In this document: piece after piece, positions 1-7,878 of the stretch
Numbering within the stretch: the first letter of the stretch is position 1
How the letters are laid out: every line of letters begins with the position of its first letter
Assembly (NCBI GenBank): GCA_045637505.1
Contig: JAZTZO010000051.1
Location: 62,001 to 126,000, forward strand
DNA: 64,000 nucleotides
Direction of reading: 5' to 3'
Source of the DNA: RGIG4079 sp045637505
Lineage (GTDB): Bacteria; Bacteroidota; Bacteroidia; Bacteroidales; Muribaculaceae
Position numbers and translations under genes: made by a program
The notes under the pieces: generated by a model
The model's input: only the letters and a program-made list of their open reading frames with translations
The model's database searches: none
What the model was told of the DNA's origin: nothing

Positions 1-506
1 CCATCTCTACAGGTAACGAACTACTCGACTCGCTCGTTGGCACCGGTGGTGTTGCCGGTATGTTGCCAACAATCTACCTCGTGCTATGTGCAATGATATT
101 TGGAGGCACATTGATCGGCACTGGCATGCTTGGGGCTATTACACAAACATTCACCAACAAGATACACTCTTTGCGTCAAACCGTGGGAGCTACCGTGGGG
201 AGTGGATTGTTTCTCAACTGCTGTACTGGCGACCAATACCTTTCAATCCTTCTCGGTGGCAACCTGTTCCGCAACCTCTACAAGAAGAACGGACTTGAGC
301 CACGACTATTGAGCCGTTCGCTCGAAGACTCAATCTCCGTCACATCGGTGCTCATCCCATGGAACTCTTGTGGTGTAACCCAATCGACAGTACTCGGAGT
401 TGCCACCCTCACCTATCTCCCCTACTGCATCTTCAACATCGCCAGTCCTCTACTCTCACTCCTATTTGCCTGGACTGGTTGGAAAATAAAAAAATTAAAA
501 AATTAG
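1..506 (+). CDS. nhaC: Na+/H+ antiporter NhaC, C-terminal part (5' end outside window)
   Basis: The open frame enters from the window edge (first full codon at base 3) and runs to TAG at 504-506, so the N-terminal two thirds of the protein are missing. The visible part is hydrophobic with several membrane segments and the NhaC-type patch IPWNSCGVTQSTVLGVATL near the end, preceded by a cytoplasmic loop (LFRNLYKKNGLEPRLLSRSL) typical of this family. NhaC proteins exchange external protons for internal sodium in the inner membrane. The ATG at base 60 is internal. The family is recognised by motif only, but the match is clear. Confidence 0.85.
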   Translation, partial: ISTGNELLDSLVGTGGVAGMLPTIYLVLCAMIFGGTLIGTGMLGAITQTFTNKIHSLRQTVGATVGSGLFLNCCTGDQYLSILLGGNLFRNLYKKNGLEPRLLSRSLEDSISVTSVLIPWNSCGVTQSTVLGVATLTYLPYCIFNIASPLLSLLFAWTGWKIKKLKN

Positions 507-531
507 TCTTTTATTTATGAAATAATATTCA

Positions 532-539
532 TATATTTG
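532..539 (+). promoter_or_regulatory. Bacteroidetes-type -7 box, TATATTTG
   Basis: TATATTTG fits TAnnTTTG. No clear -33 TTG is seen at the expected distance. If used, transcription would start near 546 and give a leader of about 335 nt before the ATG at 880, covering the structured RNA at 635-773. Confidence 0.45.
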
Positions 540-634
540 CATTAACGAATCTAATTAAATTCACTTGCCTATGAACAAATAAAATTAATTGACTCTTTAC
601 TATAAATAGAAAAAGCGTTTTTGCAATATTCTTC

Positions 635-773
635 CCTCTAAAAGTTTGGCGACTAAAAGACAACGAAGAACAAATGCAAGAATGCTCACGTGTATAGCGT
701 GAGCTTCTTTGTTGTCTCGGTTGTCAAGGTAAAGCCAAACACCATAGAGGCGAGAAATCAAAGGAGTTCTCGC
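635..773 (+). ncRNA. Structured leader RNA candidate, unnamed
   Basis: Nested helices can be drawn by eye. P1 is CCTCT (635-639) with AGAGG (746-750), continued by GTTTGGC (644-650) with GCCAAAC (734-740). P2 is 658-670 with 705-717, 13 pairs with one G-U. P3 is GCTCACG (684-690) with CGTGAGC (698-704), stacked inside P2. P4 is GCGAGAA (750-756) with TTCTCGC (767-773), followed by TTTTT, like an intrinsic terminator. AGGAGTT in the P4 loop and stem (762-768) is complementary to AACTCCT (805-811), so an alternative fold is possible. It lies in the leader of the paralog cluster starting at 880. I recall similar leaders before surface-protein genes of Bacteroidales but cannot attach a family name. 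Confidence 0.6.
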
Positions 774-879
774 TTTTTCGTAAAGAGGTTACTCTTTTCA
801 ACGAAACTCCTATTGGAGATTATCGAAAAGCCTTAAAGTGAGTAGATATAACTTTATTACACATCTAAATTTAACTAAC

Positions 880-1386
880 ATGAAAAAATCATTATTACTA
901 CTTATCGTTGCAATTTTCACATTAACAACAGCATTCGAAGCAAACGCACAATGGACCGACCGAAACACATTCAATCTTAAAGGCCCGGTGAAAGCGGTGT
1001 ATGATGAACGTGGCTTTACTGACGTTTTTTCTGAATTTGATTACGATGGAACATTAAGCGAATTAAATAATAACGATTGGGACGTTTCTCGCGATAAAAA
1101 AGGTCGGCTTATTAAATTCAGTATGATGGGGACCCAAGGATACTCTTTTACATATAACGCAAAAGGGCAACTAATTAAACTCCACATTTGGGCAGGTGCA
1201 GGTACTGATTTCACTCGCACCTTCACTTACAACACAAAAGGACAAATAATAAAACAAAATTGGGACGGAGAAATCACCACCTACACCTACCAAAAATTTG
1301 ACTCTTATGGCAACTGGATTAAACGAACTGCTAAAACTGGGAGACAAAGCACTGTCGAAACCCGCACAATTACTTATTACGAATAA
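880..1386 (+). CDS. Secreted protein of the local WTDRNTF/YGNW family, copy 1
   Basis: A 168-aa protein of unknown function. The start at 880 (MKKSLLLL) is chosen because it opens a perfect signal peptide ending AFEANA-Q; the in-frame GTG at 838 would bury it. The mature protein begins QWTDRNTFNLKGPVKAVYD and ends with a tail containing FDSYGNWIKRT and VETRTITYYE. Its middle holds YD-like strands (FTYNAKGQLIKL, FTYNTKGQIIKQ) resembling short RHS/YD repeats, so a beta-rich envelope or surface protein is likely. Three paralogs follow at 1403, 2054 and 4576. Copies 1, 2 and 3 are 16-18 bases apart and probably cotranscribed behind the structured leader. Confidence 0.75.
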   Translation: MKKSLLLLIVAIFTLTTAFEANAQWTDRNTFNLKGPVKAVYDERGFTDVFSEFDYDGTLSELNNNDWDVSRDKKGRLIKFSMMGTQGYSFTYNAKGQLIKLHIWAGAGTDFTRTFTYNTKGQIIKQNWDGEITTYTYQKFDSYGNWIKRTAKTGRQSTVETRTITYYE

Positions 1387-1402
1387 TCAATATAATTAAA
1401 CC

Positions 1403-2035
1403 ATGAGATATTTATTTTATACATTGATATGTGCTGTTGCAATATTTGCCACTTTTTCATGTGGCAACAGCAAACAAGAGAAATTGAGACAACAACAAAT
1501 TGAGGATTCTATCGCAAAGGCTAAAGCCGATTCTCTTGAAAAAATAAACAACCCCCATCCCGACCTAAAACTATTTGACCTTCGCGGCCCAGTAAAATCA
1601 TGTAAAAAAGGCACTAAAGAAAACTATACAATCTTAAATTTTACAGAATTAGGAGAACTATCTCATGTAACAGGATGGAACAAAGGAAAATACAAAATCC
1701 ATCGCAAGAATGGGAAAATTTCAAAAATAGCATATAACGAACATGATCTTATATCTGGGTGGTATGAGGTATTCACAACAGATAACATGGGACATATCAA
1801 ACAAACCGAGGGTGCAGATCAAGATTGTAGTGATGAAAGCAAGTTCCAACGCAATGAAGATGGCTTAATCACAAAAAAAATAGTATGGTCAGGCTGTGGG
1901 GAAGACGACGATGATTATACTACTACCAACTACTCAAACTATCAGTTTGACAAATATGGCAATTGGATTAGACGAACCGCAAAAACCGAATACGGAACAA
2001 ACATAGAGTCTCGCACAATAACTTATTACGAATAA
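1403..2035 (+). CDS. Lipoprotein of the YGNW family, copy 2
   Basis: A 210-aa paralog whose N-terminus is a lipoprotein signal (lipobox ATFSC-G, Cys about residue 20) instead of the cleavable peptide used by copies 1, 3 and 4. A charged stretch (KQEKLRQQQIEDSIAKAKAD) follows, probably a helical linker away from the membrane. The family core then appears as LFDLRGPVKSC, and the tail as FDKYGNWIRRT and IESRTITYYE. A Cys pair near the centre (DQDCSDES, SGCGEDDDD) is not shared with the neighbours. Function unknown; the architecture suggests a membrane-anchored partner of the soluble copies, which is inference. Confidence 0.75.
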   Translation: MRYLFYTLICAVAIFATFSCGNSKQEKLRQQQIEDSIAKAKADSLEKINNPHPDLKLFDLRGPVKSCKKGTKENYTILNFTELGELSHVTGWNKGKYKIHRKNGKISKIAYNEHDLISGWYEVFTTDNMGHIKQTEGADQDCSDESKFQRNEDGLITKKIVWSGCGEDDDDYTTTNYSNYQFDKYGNWIRRTAKTEYGTNIESRTITYYE

Positions 2036-2053
2036 AACTAAATGCAAATAATT

Positions 2054-2554
2054 ATGAAAAAGCCATTATTACTACTCGTTGTCGCAATCTTCACATTGAC
2101 AACAGCATTCGACGCCAACGCTTGGACCGACCGAAACACTTTCAATCTTAAAGGCCCGGTAAAGGAGGTATATAATGAATATTGCACAGAATTGTCTTTT
2201 GACAAAAACGGCAAATATATCAAAGCCGATTATGAGGAATCAATCTGTCGAGATAGGAAAAACAGAATTACTGACATTCATGATGAAGGGGGAATGGGCG
2301 GAAGGTCATACTTATACAACAGCAAAGGACAAGTAATAAAATTTATTGAAAGTGCCCCAAGCAGTCAAAATACATATAAATACACCTACAATTCCAAGGG
2401 ATATATCGCAAAGGAACACTGCACCGGGAAATGGGATTCTTATACTACCACTTACACCTATCAAAAATTTGACTCTTACGGCAATTGGATTAAGCGCACT
2501 GCAAAAAACAAATATGGCACAAAAGTCGAAACTCGCACTATAACTTATTATTAA
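2054..2554 (+). CDS. Secreted protein of the YGNW family, copy 3
   Basis: A 166-aa paralog. The ATG at 2054 opens MKKPLLLLVVAIFTLTTAF, nearly identical to copies 1 and 4; the ATG at 2042 adds only four residues and is less likely. The signal peptide ends near DANA-W, then WTDRNTFNLKGPVKEVYN. The tail again reads TYTYQKFDSYGNWIKRT and VETRTITYY. The 5' and 3' ends match copies 1 and 4 closely in DNA, whereas the middle differs strongly. It is followed by a perfect palindromic terminator facing the converging hipA gene. Confidence 0.75.
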   Translation: MKKPLLLLVVAIFTLTTAFDANAWTDRNTFNLKGPVKEVYNEYCTELSFDKNGKYIKADYEESICRDRKNRITDIHDEGGMGGRSYLYNSKGQVIKFIESAPSSQNTYKYTYNSKGYIAKEHCTGKWDSYTTTYTYQKFDSYGNWIKRTAKNKYGTKVETRTITYY

Positions 2555-2590
2555 TAAATTTAGGCATCATATTAACTCTTAATGGCATTT

Positions 2591-2629
2591 AATCGAAAAA
2601 AGCGTAACAATGTTACGCTTTTTTCGATT
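2591..2629. terminator. Bidirectional terminator between copy 3 and hipA
   Basis: A perfect 19-bp palindrome with one central base: 2591-2609 pairs with 2611-2629. The stem contains GCGTAACA/TGTTACGC and is flanked by A6 and T6 tracts, so it can end transcription of the plus-strand paralogs and the minus-strand hipBA operon. Confidence 0.85.
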
Positions 2630-2690
2630 AATCTTATAAAACTCAAAACCAACTACTATACAAGTAATCAAGACATAGGAGATTAAATTT

Positions 2691-3974
2691 CTAATATTCT
2701 CGGTATAACAAAGTGTTATCAATAACCGCAATCATATCCGTTGGGACATCAAGCTCACCTGCAACTGTTGGCCACATTGAAACCGCATCACAAACATTAT
2801 TAATTATATCATCAGCACGTTTAATATGCATAGATTCGGCCACTGCCTTTAAATCATCTCGGGTTATATTATCCCATTTATTGTTGACCGACATTTGATG
2901 ACGAGAAGTCCACTCTCCCATTGGATTATACGCCCACGACACATCATAAGCAGGCGACAACCTCCATACACCTGTTTTATCCATCAAAAACGAAATATTT
3001 TTGGTGTGATCATCTTGATTACGAGCAATTACATTAAACACCATTCGTTTAAACATTTGCTCAGCTTGTCCATATGGCAATCGCAGACTACGCATCACTT
3101 GAAAAGCTTGTTCATAGGAATAAGCATGCAACATCTTATAGTCATAATGCGCCATTCCGCAGAGAGTCTGCATATGCACTTTTTCATTACATCCTATTCG
3201 GTCAAAACGTTTAGTCATAAAATGCGCCCTGCCATTCTCTTCAAGCAAACGACACTCACTCATTTCCAAACCTGCCATTAATGCAATTTTATAATAAGCA
3301 TACTCAATCTTTCCATAATGCTGTGGGTCTCCCAAAGATGCATTTGTCACCCCGTCCAACTTTAATAGCCAATGATTAAACCCTACAGGCGCATCAACTT
3401 GACCTGAACGCACCTCTCCCGTCTTATCATTATAAGCAATTACGGCTTTCGCTCTTTGACCTCCTGCCGAAGTACTTACTCTAATAATATTAACAAGAGC
3501 CTCTTGTGCATTCGCTTTTAAATTAGTCTTTAAATCTGACTTTGTTGACAATACTTTAGAAGCAACCTCTACCAATGAACTGATTTCGATTGACGATGAT
3601 TGTTCTAAAAAATCATCTTTAGCTGGCACAAACTCCAACGCTCCCATTGAGCGCTTCCCTTGATAACATAGACGTTCTACCGGATTGGCAAACGTGCGTC
3701 CCATAGATACCAACCATCTATCCAACATTGCTTTCCCATACGCATCAGGCAGAGCATCGGCTAACAAACCCGGCAACCCCATAAATGTATCTTTTGACAG
3801 TTCGCCAAATGAATATGGTTTATTTCCATTAGTTGGCATAAGCAACGGAGACAATTCCCAACCATTTTTATAGAATGAAGGCTCATATTCAAACGTTGCT
3901 AATCTCGTATGCTCATTCCATAACACCGCACCGGCATACTCTCCCCAAATATATACTTTTGCTAAATTTACCAT
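2691..3974 (-). CDS. hipA: HipA-family serine/threonine kinase toxin
   Basis: At 427 aa this is a full-length HipA, with the N-terminal subdomain (GELSKDTFMGLPGLLADALPD, about 57-76) and the C-terminal kinase domain. The glycine-rich loop is STSAGGQRAK (167-176). The catalytic motif is NQDDHTKN (319-326, catalytic Asp likely D321), and the metal-binding motif is SPAYD (340-344). HipA kinases phosphorylate a translation factor such as glutamyl-tRNA synthetase and arrest growth unless held by HipB; this is family knowledge, and the target here is unknown. The gene overlaps hipB by 7 bases. The pair sits between copies 3 and 4 of the YGNW family in the opposite orientation, as a mobile defence or addiction cassette might. 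Confidence 0.9.
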   Translation of the reverse strand: MVNLAKVYIWGEYAGAVLWNEHTRLATFEYEPSFYKNGWELSPLLMPTNGNKPYSFGELSKDTFMGLPGLLADALPDAYGKAMLDRWLVSMGRTFANPVERLCYQGKRSMGALEFVPAKDDFLEQSSSIEISSLVEVASKVLSTKSDLKTNLKANAQEALVNIIRVSTSAGGQRAKAVIAYNDKTGEVRSGQVDAPVGFNHWLLKLDGVTNASLGDPQHYGKIEYAYYKIALMAGLEMSECRLLEENGRAHFMTKRFDRIGCNEKVHMQTLCGMAHYDYKMLHAYSYEQAFQVMRSLRLPYGQAEQMFKRMVFNVIARNQDDHTKNISFLMDKTGVWRLSPAYDVSWAYNPMGEWTSRHQMSVNNKWDNITRDDLKAVAESMHIKRADDIINNVCDAVSMWPTVAGELDVPTDMIAVIDNTLLYREY

Positions 3975-4312
3975 TCAATCTCATATTTATCATTATTACT
4001 TTTAGACGTAGAAGCGCGTTTGCGTGTCTTGCGTTTCTCCAACTGATTTGCATATGCTATCGGACTTATTTCAGGTTCTTTCAAGAACTCCGACAGCATA
4101 TGCAACGAATTCAGAGCCCTTAATAATGGAATTAGCGTCTTTAGAGACACACTTTCACCTTGTTCTATTGCCGCAATACTGCTTAATGAAACGCCCGACA
4201 ATTTTGCAAGTTCCTTTTGACTAATATTTCGGTCTAATCTTTGCCTCCTTATCGCCTGCCCCATTTTTGATAGAATCATTTTATCTGTAAAGGCATATAT
4301 ATCCATAATCAT
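3968..4312 (-). CDS. hipB: HipB-like XRE-family antitoxin and repressor
   Basis: A 114-aa protein with a helix-turn-helix of the XRE/Cro type: IRRQRLDRNISQKELAKLSG, then VSLSSIAAIEQGE. The C-terminal part ends in a basic tail (KRKTRKRASTSKSNNDKYE). HipB proteins bind HipA and repress their own operon. The start at 4310-4312 is the first ATG; one two codons later (4304-4306) is also possible. It is the first gene of a two-gene operon with hipA. A promoter with an inverted repeat lies just upstream. Confidence 0.85.
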   Translation of the reverse strand: MIMDIYAFTDKMILSKMGQAIRRQRLDRNISQKELAKLSGVSLSSIAAIEQGESVSLKTLIPLLRALNSLHMLSEFLKEPEISPIAYANQLEKRKTRKRASTSKSNNDKYEIEW

Positions 4313-4334
4313 CGTTTTTACAGTTATTACACCG

Positions 4335-4369
4335 CAAATATAGCAATAATCATTGTAAATCCAATGATT
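4335..4369 (-). promoter_or_regulatory. hipBA promoter with candidate HipB operator
   Basis: On the minus strand TATATTTG (4335-4342) fits the -7 box and ATTG (4362-4365) lies 19 bases upstream as a -33 box. An inverted repeat AATCATTG (4348-4355), six bases, CAATGATT (4362-4369) fills the spacer and covers the -33 box, where a repressor would block RNA polymerase. Autoregulation is typical of hipBA. Confidence 0.65.
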
Positions 4370-4512
4370 GTTATGAAAAAATTTACTTATACACTACTTA
4401 AGCCACCACCCATCAAACATACTCCTACCTACAAATCTAATCATTTAAAGAACTGCAACTTTGCACTAATTCTAATTTATTTTATATTTTTAACTAAAAC
4501 GGGGGGGTGAGT

Positions 4513-4544
4513 ATTGCCTCTTAGGCAATTAAGGGTTACATTTG
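4513..4544 (+). promoter_or_regulatory. Promoter of YGNW copy 4
   Basis: ATTG (4513-4516) and TACATTTG (4537-4544) are 20 bases apart. ATTGCC (4513-4518) and GGCAAT (4524-4529) form an inverted repeat over the -33 side, and AAGGGTT (4531-4537) is matched by AACCCTT (4555-4561) around the start site. A run of seven G (4501-4507) lies just upstream. Confidence 0.65.
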
Positions 4545-4575
4545 CATCATCATTAACCCTTAAATAAATATAAAC

Positions 4576-5124
4576 ATGAAAAAATCATTATTACTACTCG
4601 TTGTCGCAATCTTCACATTAACAACAGCATTCGACGCAAACGCACAATGGACCGACCGCAATACATTCGGCCTTAAAGGCCCGGTAAAAGCTGTATATGA
4701 TAAAAATTATACCATCTCAAATCTTTATTTCGAAGAAGATGGCACATATATTCATATCGAGGACGAGTTTGTATCTCCAGGAGTTTTTAGAGATGATCTA
4801 TGTAGGATAATTGGCATTGGTTACGAATATGCAGATGGATATTATTTTGACTATAATCCATCAGGGCAAGTTTACAAAATGTCTCGGATTGCTGGCACTT
4901 CTTTCAACAATATATACAAATACTTTTATGACAATAGGGGCTTAATTATTAAACAAATTTTAATAGAAATTTATCAACACATCGGTGGCTCATGCGATGA
5001 AGATAAAACCATCACTACCTATACCTATCAAAAATTTGACAAATATGGCAATTGGACTAAGCGCACTGCCAAAACCGGAAGAAAAAGCAGAGTCGAAACC
5101 CGCACTATTACTTATTATGAATAA
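4576..5124 (+). CDS. Secreted protein of the YGNW family, copy 4
   Basis: A 182-aa paralog with its own promoter. The signal peptide is nearly identical to copies 1 and 3 and ends DANA-Q, followed by QWTDRNTFGLKGPVKAVYD. The middle is unlike the other copies (YADGYYFDYNPSGQVYKMS, HIGGSCDEDK). The tail returns to TYTYQKFDKYGNWTKRT and VETRTITYYE. Strong DNA conservation at both ends with a divergent middle suggests recombination or selection acting on the central part. Function unknown. Confidence 0.75.
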   Translation: MKKSLLLLVVAIFTLTTAFDANAQWTDRNTFGLKGPVKAVYDKNYTISNLYFEEDGTYIHIEDEFVSPGVFRDDLCRIIGIGYEYADGYYFDYNPSGQVYKMSRIAGTSFNNIYKYFYDNRGLIIKQILIEIYQHIGGSCDEDKTITTYTYQKFDKYGNWTKRTAKTGRKSRVETRTITYYE

Positions 5125-5139
5125 CCATCAATAACCCGA

Positions 5140-5170
5140 AGCGGCACCCTGCAAAGAGTGTCGCTTTTCT
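5140..5170 (+). terminator. Terminator after YGNW copy 4
   Basis: AGCGGCAC (5140-5147) pairs with GTGTCGCT (5158-5165, one G-U), followed by a T-rich tail. Confidence 0.7.
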
Positions 5171-5289
5171 TTGAATAACACTGCTTTTATCTTGATATTA
5201 ATGCCACATTGCCGTATAAAAAACATTGAGATATTAAATTTCAGCGCATATCTGCGAAAATCGGCGTGAGAATTTCAGGAAAAATTTAT

Positions 5290-5297
5290 AATTTTGT
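5290..5297 (+). promoter_or_regulatory. -7 box before the LmbE pair
   Basis: TAATTTTG fits TAnnTTTG and lies 26 bases before the ATG at 5323. No convincing -33 box is seen. Confidence 0.5.
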
Positions 5298-5322
5298 GGT
5301 ATAATAATAAAACTTTAATACC

Positions 5323-6075
5323 ATGAATAGACGAGATATGCTTAAAGTTGCAGGCACAGCCATTGCCGGCGCCACTTTATTAGGTGCCGAGGCTTTTGCC
5401 AACGAGCCTACATCAAAACCAAACAAAACAAAAAAAGCATTAATAATAGGAGCTCACCCCGATGACCCTGAAACCGGTTGTGGAGGCACAATACTTATGT
5501 TACGCAAGGCCGGTTGGGACGTGGTGTCGGTATATATGACCAAAGGAGAAGGAGGCATCGTGGGAAAATCACACGATGAAGCTGCCGCAATTCGCTCTCA
5601 AGAGGCTCGCGAAGCCTGCAAAGTTCTTGATTGTCGTCCAGTTCTCATGACTCAGATAGATGGTAATTCCGAAGTCAACAAAGAACGTTATGCTGAAATG
5701 ATGGATCTTATCGCGGCAGAAAAGCCCGATATTGTATTTACTCACTGGCCTCTCGACTCTCATCCCGACCATCGCGTGTGTTCAATCCTTGTCTATAATG
5801 CATGGCGACGTCTTGATTATAGCTTTGAGCTATATTACTTCGAGGTGATGAGTGGCACTCAAACAACATATTTCCACCCCACCGACTATGTAAATATCTC
5901 AACAGTTGCCGAGCAGAAACGCCAAGCATGCCTATGCCACAAAAGTCAAGACATGGCACCCCTTTATGACAATTGGCACATTCCAATGGAGAAATTCCGT
6001 GGCATAGAATTCCGTTGCGACCGTGCCGAGGCTTTTATTCACCTTCGCCGCGACTCAAGCGATATCTCAATTTAA
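5323..6075 (+). CDS. Tat-exported LmbE/PIG-L family deacetylase, copy 1
   Basis: A 250-aa protein with a twin-arginine signal (NRRDMLKVAGTAIAGATLL, ending near AFA-N), so it is probably folded in the cytoplasm and exported. The zinc-binding signature of LmbE/PIG-L N-acetylglucosaminyl deacetylases is present: AHPDD near residue 47 and DSHPDHR in the second half. Family members remove acetyl groups from GlcNAc-containing lipids, mycothiol or bacillithiol precursors, or antibiotics; the substrate here cannot be told. A second copy follows 28 bases downstream. Confidence 0.85.
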   Translation: MNRRDMLKVAGTAIAGATLLGAEAFANEPTSKPNKTKKALIIGAHPDDPETGCGGTILMLRKAGWDVVSVYMTKGEGGIVGKSHDEAAAIRSQEAREACKVLDCRPVLMTQIDGNSEVNKERYAEMMDLIAAEKPDIVFTHWPLDSHPDHRVCSILVYNAWRRLDYSFELYYFEVMSGTQTTYFHPTDYVNISTVAEQKRQACLCHKSQDMAPLYDNWHIPMEKFRGIEFRCDRAEAFIHLRRDSSDISI

Positions 6076-6103
6076 AGAATCTCCTCACTTAACAATTCGC
6101 AAT

Positions 6104-6856
6104 ATGAATCGACGTGATATGTTGAAAGTTGCTGGAACTGCCATTGCTGGCGCAACTTTATTAGGAGCAGAAGCATTTGCCAACGAACCCACTTCAAAAC
6201 CCATAGGTAAGAAAAAAGCGTTAATCATTGGTGCACACCCCGATGACCCCGAACTTTGTTGCGGAGGGACTATGATAAGACTCAAGCAAGCCGGTTGGGA
6301 TGTGGTATCGGTATATATGACCAAAGGCGAAGCAGGAATTAAAGGCAAAACTCATGAAGAAGCTGTAGCCATTCGCACTAAAGAAGCCACCAACGCATGC
6401 AACATCCTTGGCGTGCGCCCCATTTTTATGACTCAAATCGATGGCAACTCCGAAGTCAACAAAGAACGATATGCCGAAATGCTTGACCTTATTGCAGCCG
6501 AAAAGCCCGATATTGTATTCACCCATTGGCCACTCGACTCTCATGCCGACCACCGCGTGTGTGCAATTCTCGTATACAACGCTTGGCGCCGTCTCGACTA
6601 TAGTTTTGAGTTATACTATGCCGAAGGGATGAACGGCACCCAGACAGCATATTTCCACCCGACCGACTATGTCGATATTTCGTCGGTAGCCGAACAAAAA
6701 CGCAAAGCATGTAACTGCCACACAAGTCAAGATATGGAACCATTATATCAAAAATGGCACGACCCCATCGAAAAATTCCGCGGCATAGAATTTCGTTGCG
6801 ACCGCGCCGAAGCATTTATCCACCTCCGCCGCGACACAAGCGATATCACAATTTAA
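6104..6856 (+). CDS. Tat-exported LmbE/PIG-L family deacetylase, copy 2
   Basis: A 250-aa tandem paralog of the previous gene with the same twin-arginine signal and the AHPDD and DSHADHR motifs. The ATG at 6104 is chosen because it gives the identical MNRRDMLK start; the longer in-frame ORF from 6023 would overlap copy 1. Differences lie around the active-site rim: ETGCGG becomes ELCCGG, and FEVMSGTQTTYF becomes AEGMNGTQTAYF. This hints at a changed substrate or simple drift. The pair is probably one operon, ended by a strong terminator. Confidence 0.85.
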   Translation: MNRRDMLKVAGTAIAGATLLGAEAFANEPTSKPIGKKKALIIGAHPDDPELCCGGTMIRLKQAGWDVVSVYMTKGEAGIKGKTHEEAVAIRTKEATNACNILGVRPIFMTQIDGNSEVNKERYAEMLDLIAAEKPDIVFTHWPLDSHADHRVCAILVYNAWRRLDYSFELYYAEGMNGTQTAYFHPTDYVDISSVAEQKRKACNCHTSQDMEPLYQKWHDPIEKFRGIEFRCDRAEAFIHLRRDTSDITI

Positions 6857-6883
6857 AATAATATACACATATATACTCAACAA

Positions 6884-6919
6884 AATAAGCCACTCTGCAC
6901 AAACACAGAGTGGCTTATT
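6884..6919. terminator. Terminator between the LmbE pair and the sigma factor
   Basis: A 14-bp perfect stem: 6884-6897 with 6906-6919, containing AAGCCACTCTG. It serves the converging genes on both strands. Confidence 0.8.
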
Positions 6920-6957
6920 GTATTATTACCTAAGACCTATTTTATTACCTTGACTAA

Positions 6958-7548
6958 TTAAAATGTGAGAACTATATTGTTTTCTTCGGCAATGCGACGC
7001 ATATTTAAAATAGCATAACGCATGCGACCGAGAGCAGTGTTAATGCTCACATTTGTTGCATCGGCAATTTCTTTAAAACTCATATTTCGATAATAACGCA
7101 TCACAAGCACTTCGCGTTGGCTTTCGGGGAGAGCATCAACAATGCGCTTCACATCACGATGAATTTGCTCTACAACCATTTCATCTTCAATATTATCTTC
7201 ACAAAGGTCTTTGCGATTCAAGAGATTTGTTTCATCCTCATCGGTCGAAACAGTATTTTCTGACTTCTCTTGGCGATAATAATCTATTATGAGATTGTGT
7301 GCTATGCGCGTAATCCATGCCGAAAACTTTCCATTTTCGGAGTAACGACCTTGCTTAATAGTCATAATAGCCTTAACAAAGGTCTCCTGAAAAATATCTT
7401 CAGCAAGATCTCTATTTTTAACTATATGTAATATATATGAGAAAACGCGTGATTGATGACGAGTGAGGAGTGCATCAAACGCTTCATTTCTACCTTGGGC
7501 ATACTGCGCCACCAATTGATCATCGGTGAGCTTTTTTAAAGTTTGCAT
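6958..7548 (-). CDS. ECF-type RNA polymerase sigma factor
   Basis: A 196-aa sigma-70 family protein. Region 2 is DALLTRHQSRVFSYILHIVK then AEDIFQETFVKA and WITRIAHNLIIDYYR. Region 4 is LPESQREVLVMRYYRNMSFK then EIADATNVSINTALGRMRYA. An acidic linker (STDEDETNLLNRKDLCEDNIEDE) separates them. It would direct RNA polymerase to alternative promoters. No anti-sigma gene is adjacent, so it is either controlled by transcription or by a distant partner. A 55-aa small protein lies divergently upstream. Confidence 0.9.
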   Translation of the reverse strand: MQTLKKLTDDQLVAQYAQGRNEAFDALLTRHQSRVFSYILHIVKNRDLAEDIFQETFVKAIMTIKQGRYSENGKFSAWITRIAHNLIIDYYRQEKSENTVSTDEDETNLLNRKDLCEDNIEDEMVVEQIHRDVKRIVDALPESQREVLVMRYYRNMSFKEIADATNVSINTALGRMRYAILNMRRIAEENNIVLTF

Positions 7549-7878
7549 TACTAATCTATTTTTAAAGTTTTAGAGTAGTGTTGTACTATAGGCAGAAATG
7601 TTTTAGAGGTTAGAAATTACAATTTTATTGGTTTACTGAGTGCAAAACTAACAAACCGAAATGAATTGTACAAACATTTTAGCCTCTTTTTTAGATTTAT
7701 TCACATTTCCCACACAATAAAAGCACATTTTATCAGTAGCAAACCCTATTATTTCTCAACATTTTACACCTCAACACTCCTAAATTAAAATATTTCAAAA
7801 AAAATTAGATTTTTAAATAATAAAAACACATTGCCATGCGTTTACATAATGTATTAATCAAATAACGCATTTTTGCCT
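7549..7878. other. Gap without a supported gene
   Basis: AT-rich upstream region shared by the divergent sigma factor and the 55-aa protein. No tRNA, hairpin with a T tract, or ORF of note. A weak -7-like CATTTTTG lies at 7868-7875, too close to the ATG at 7879 to be convincing. Confidence 0.5.

Noticed and set aside
838..879. GTG start for the first YGNW protein
   Set aside because: It adds 14 residues before a perfect signal peptide and has no better ribosome site than ATG 880.
4501..4507. Run of seven G upstream of YGNW copy 4, possible phase-variation tract
   Set aside because: It lies outside the promoter spacer and coding region; one sequence cannot show length variation.
6023..6103. 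Longer start for the second LmbE copy
   Set aside because: It lies inside the end of copy 1, whereas ATG 6104 gives the same MNRRDMLK start as copy 1.
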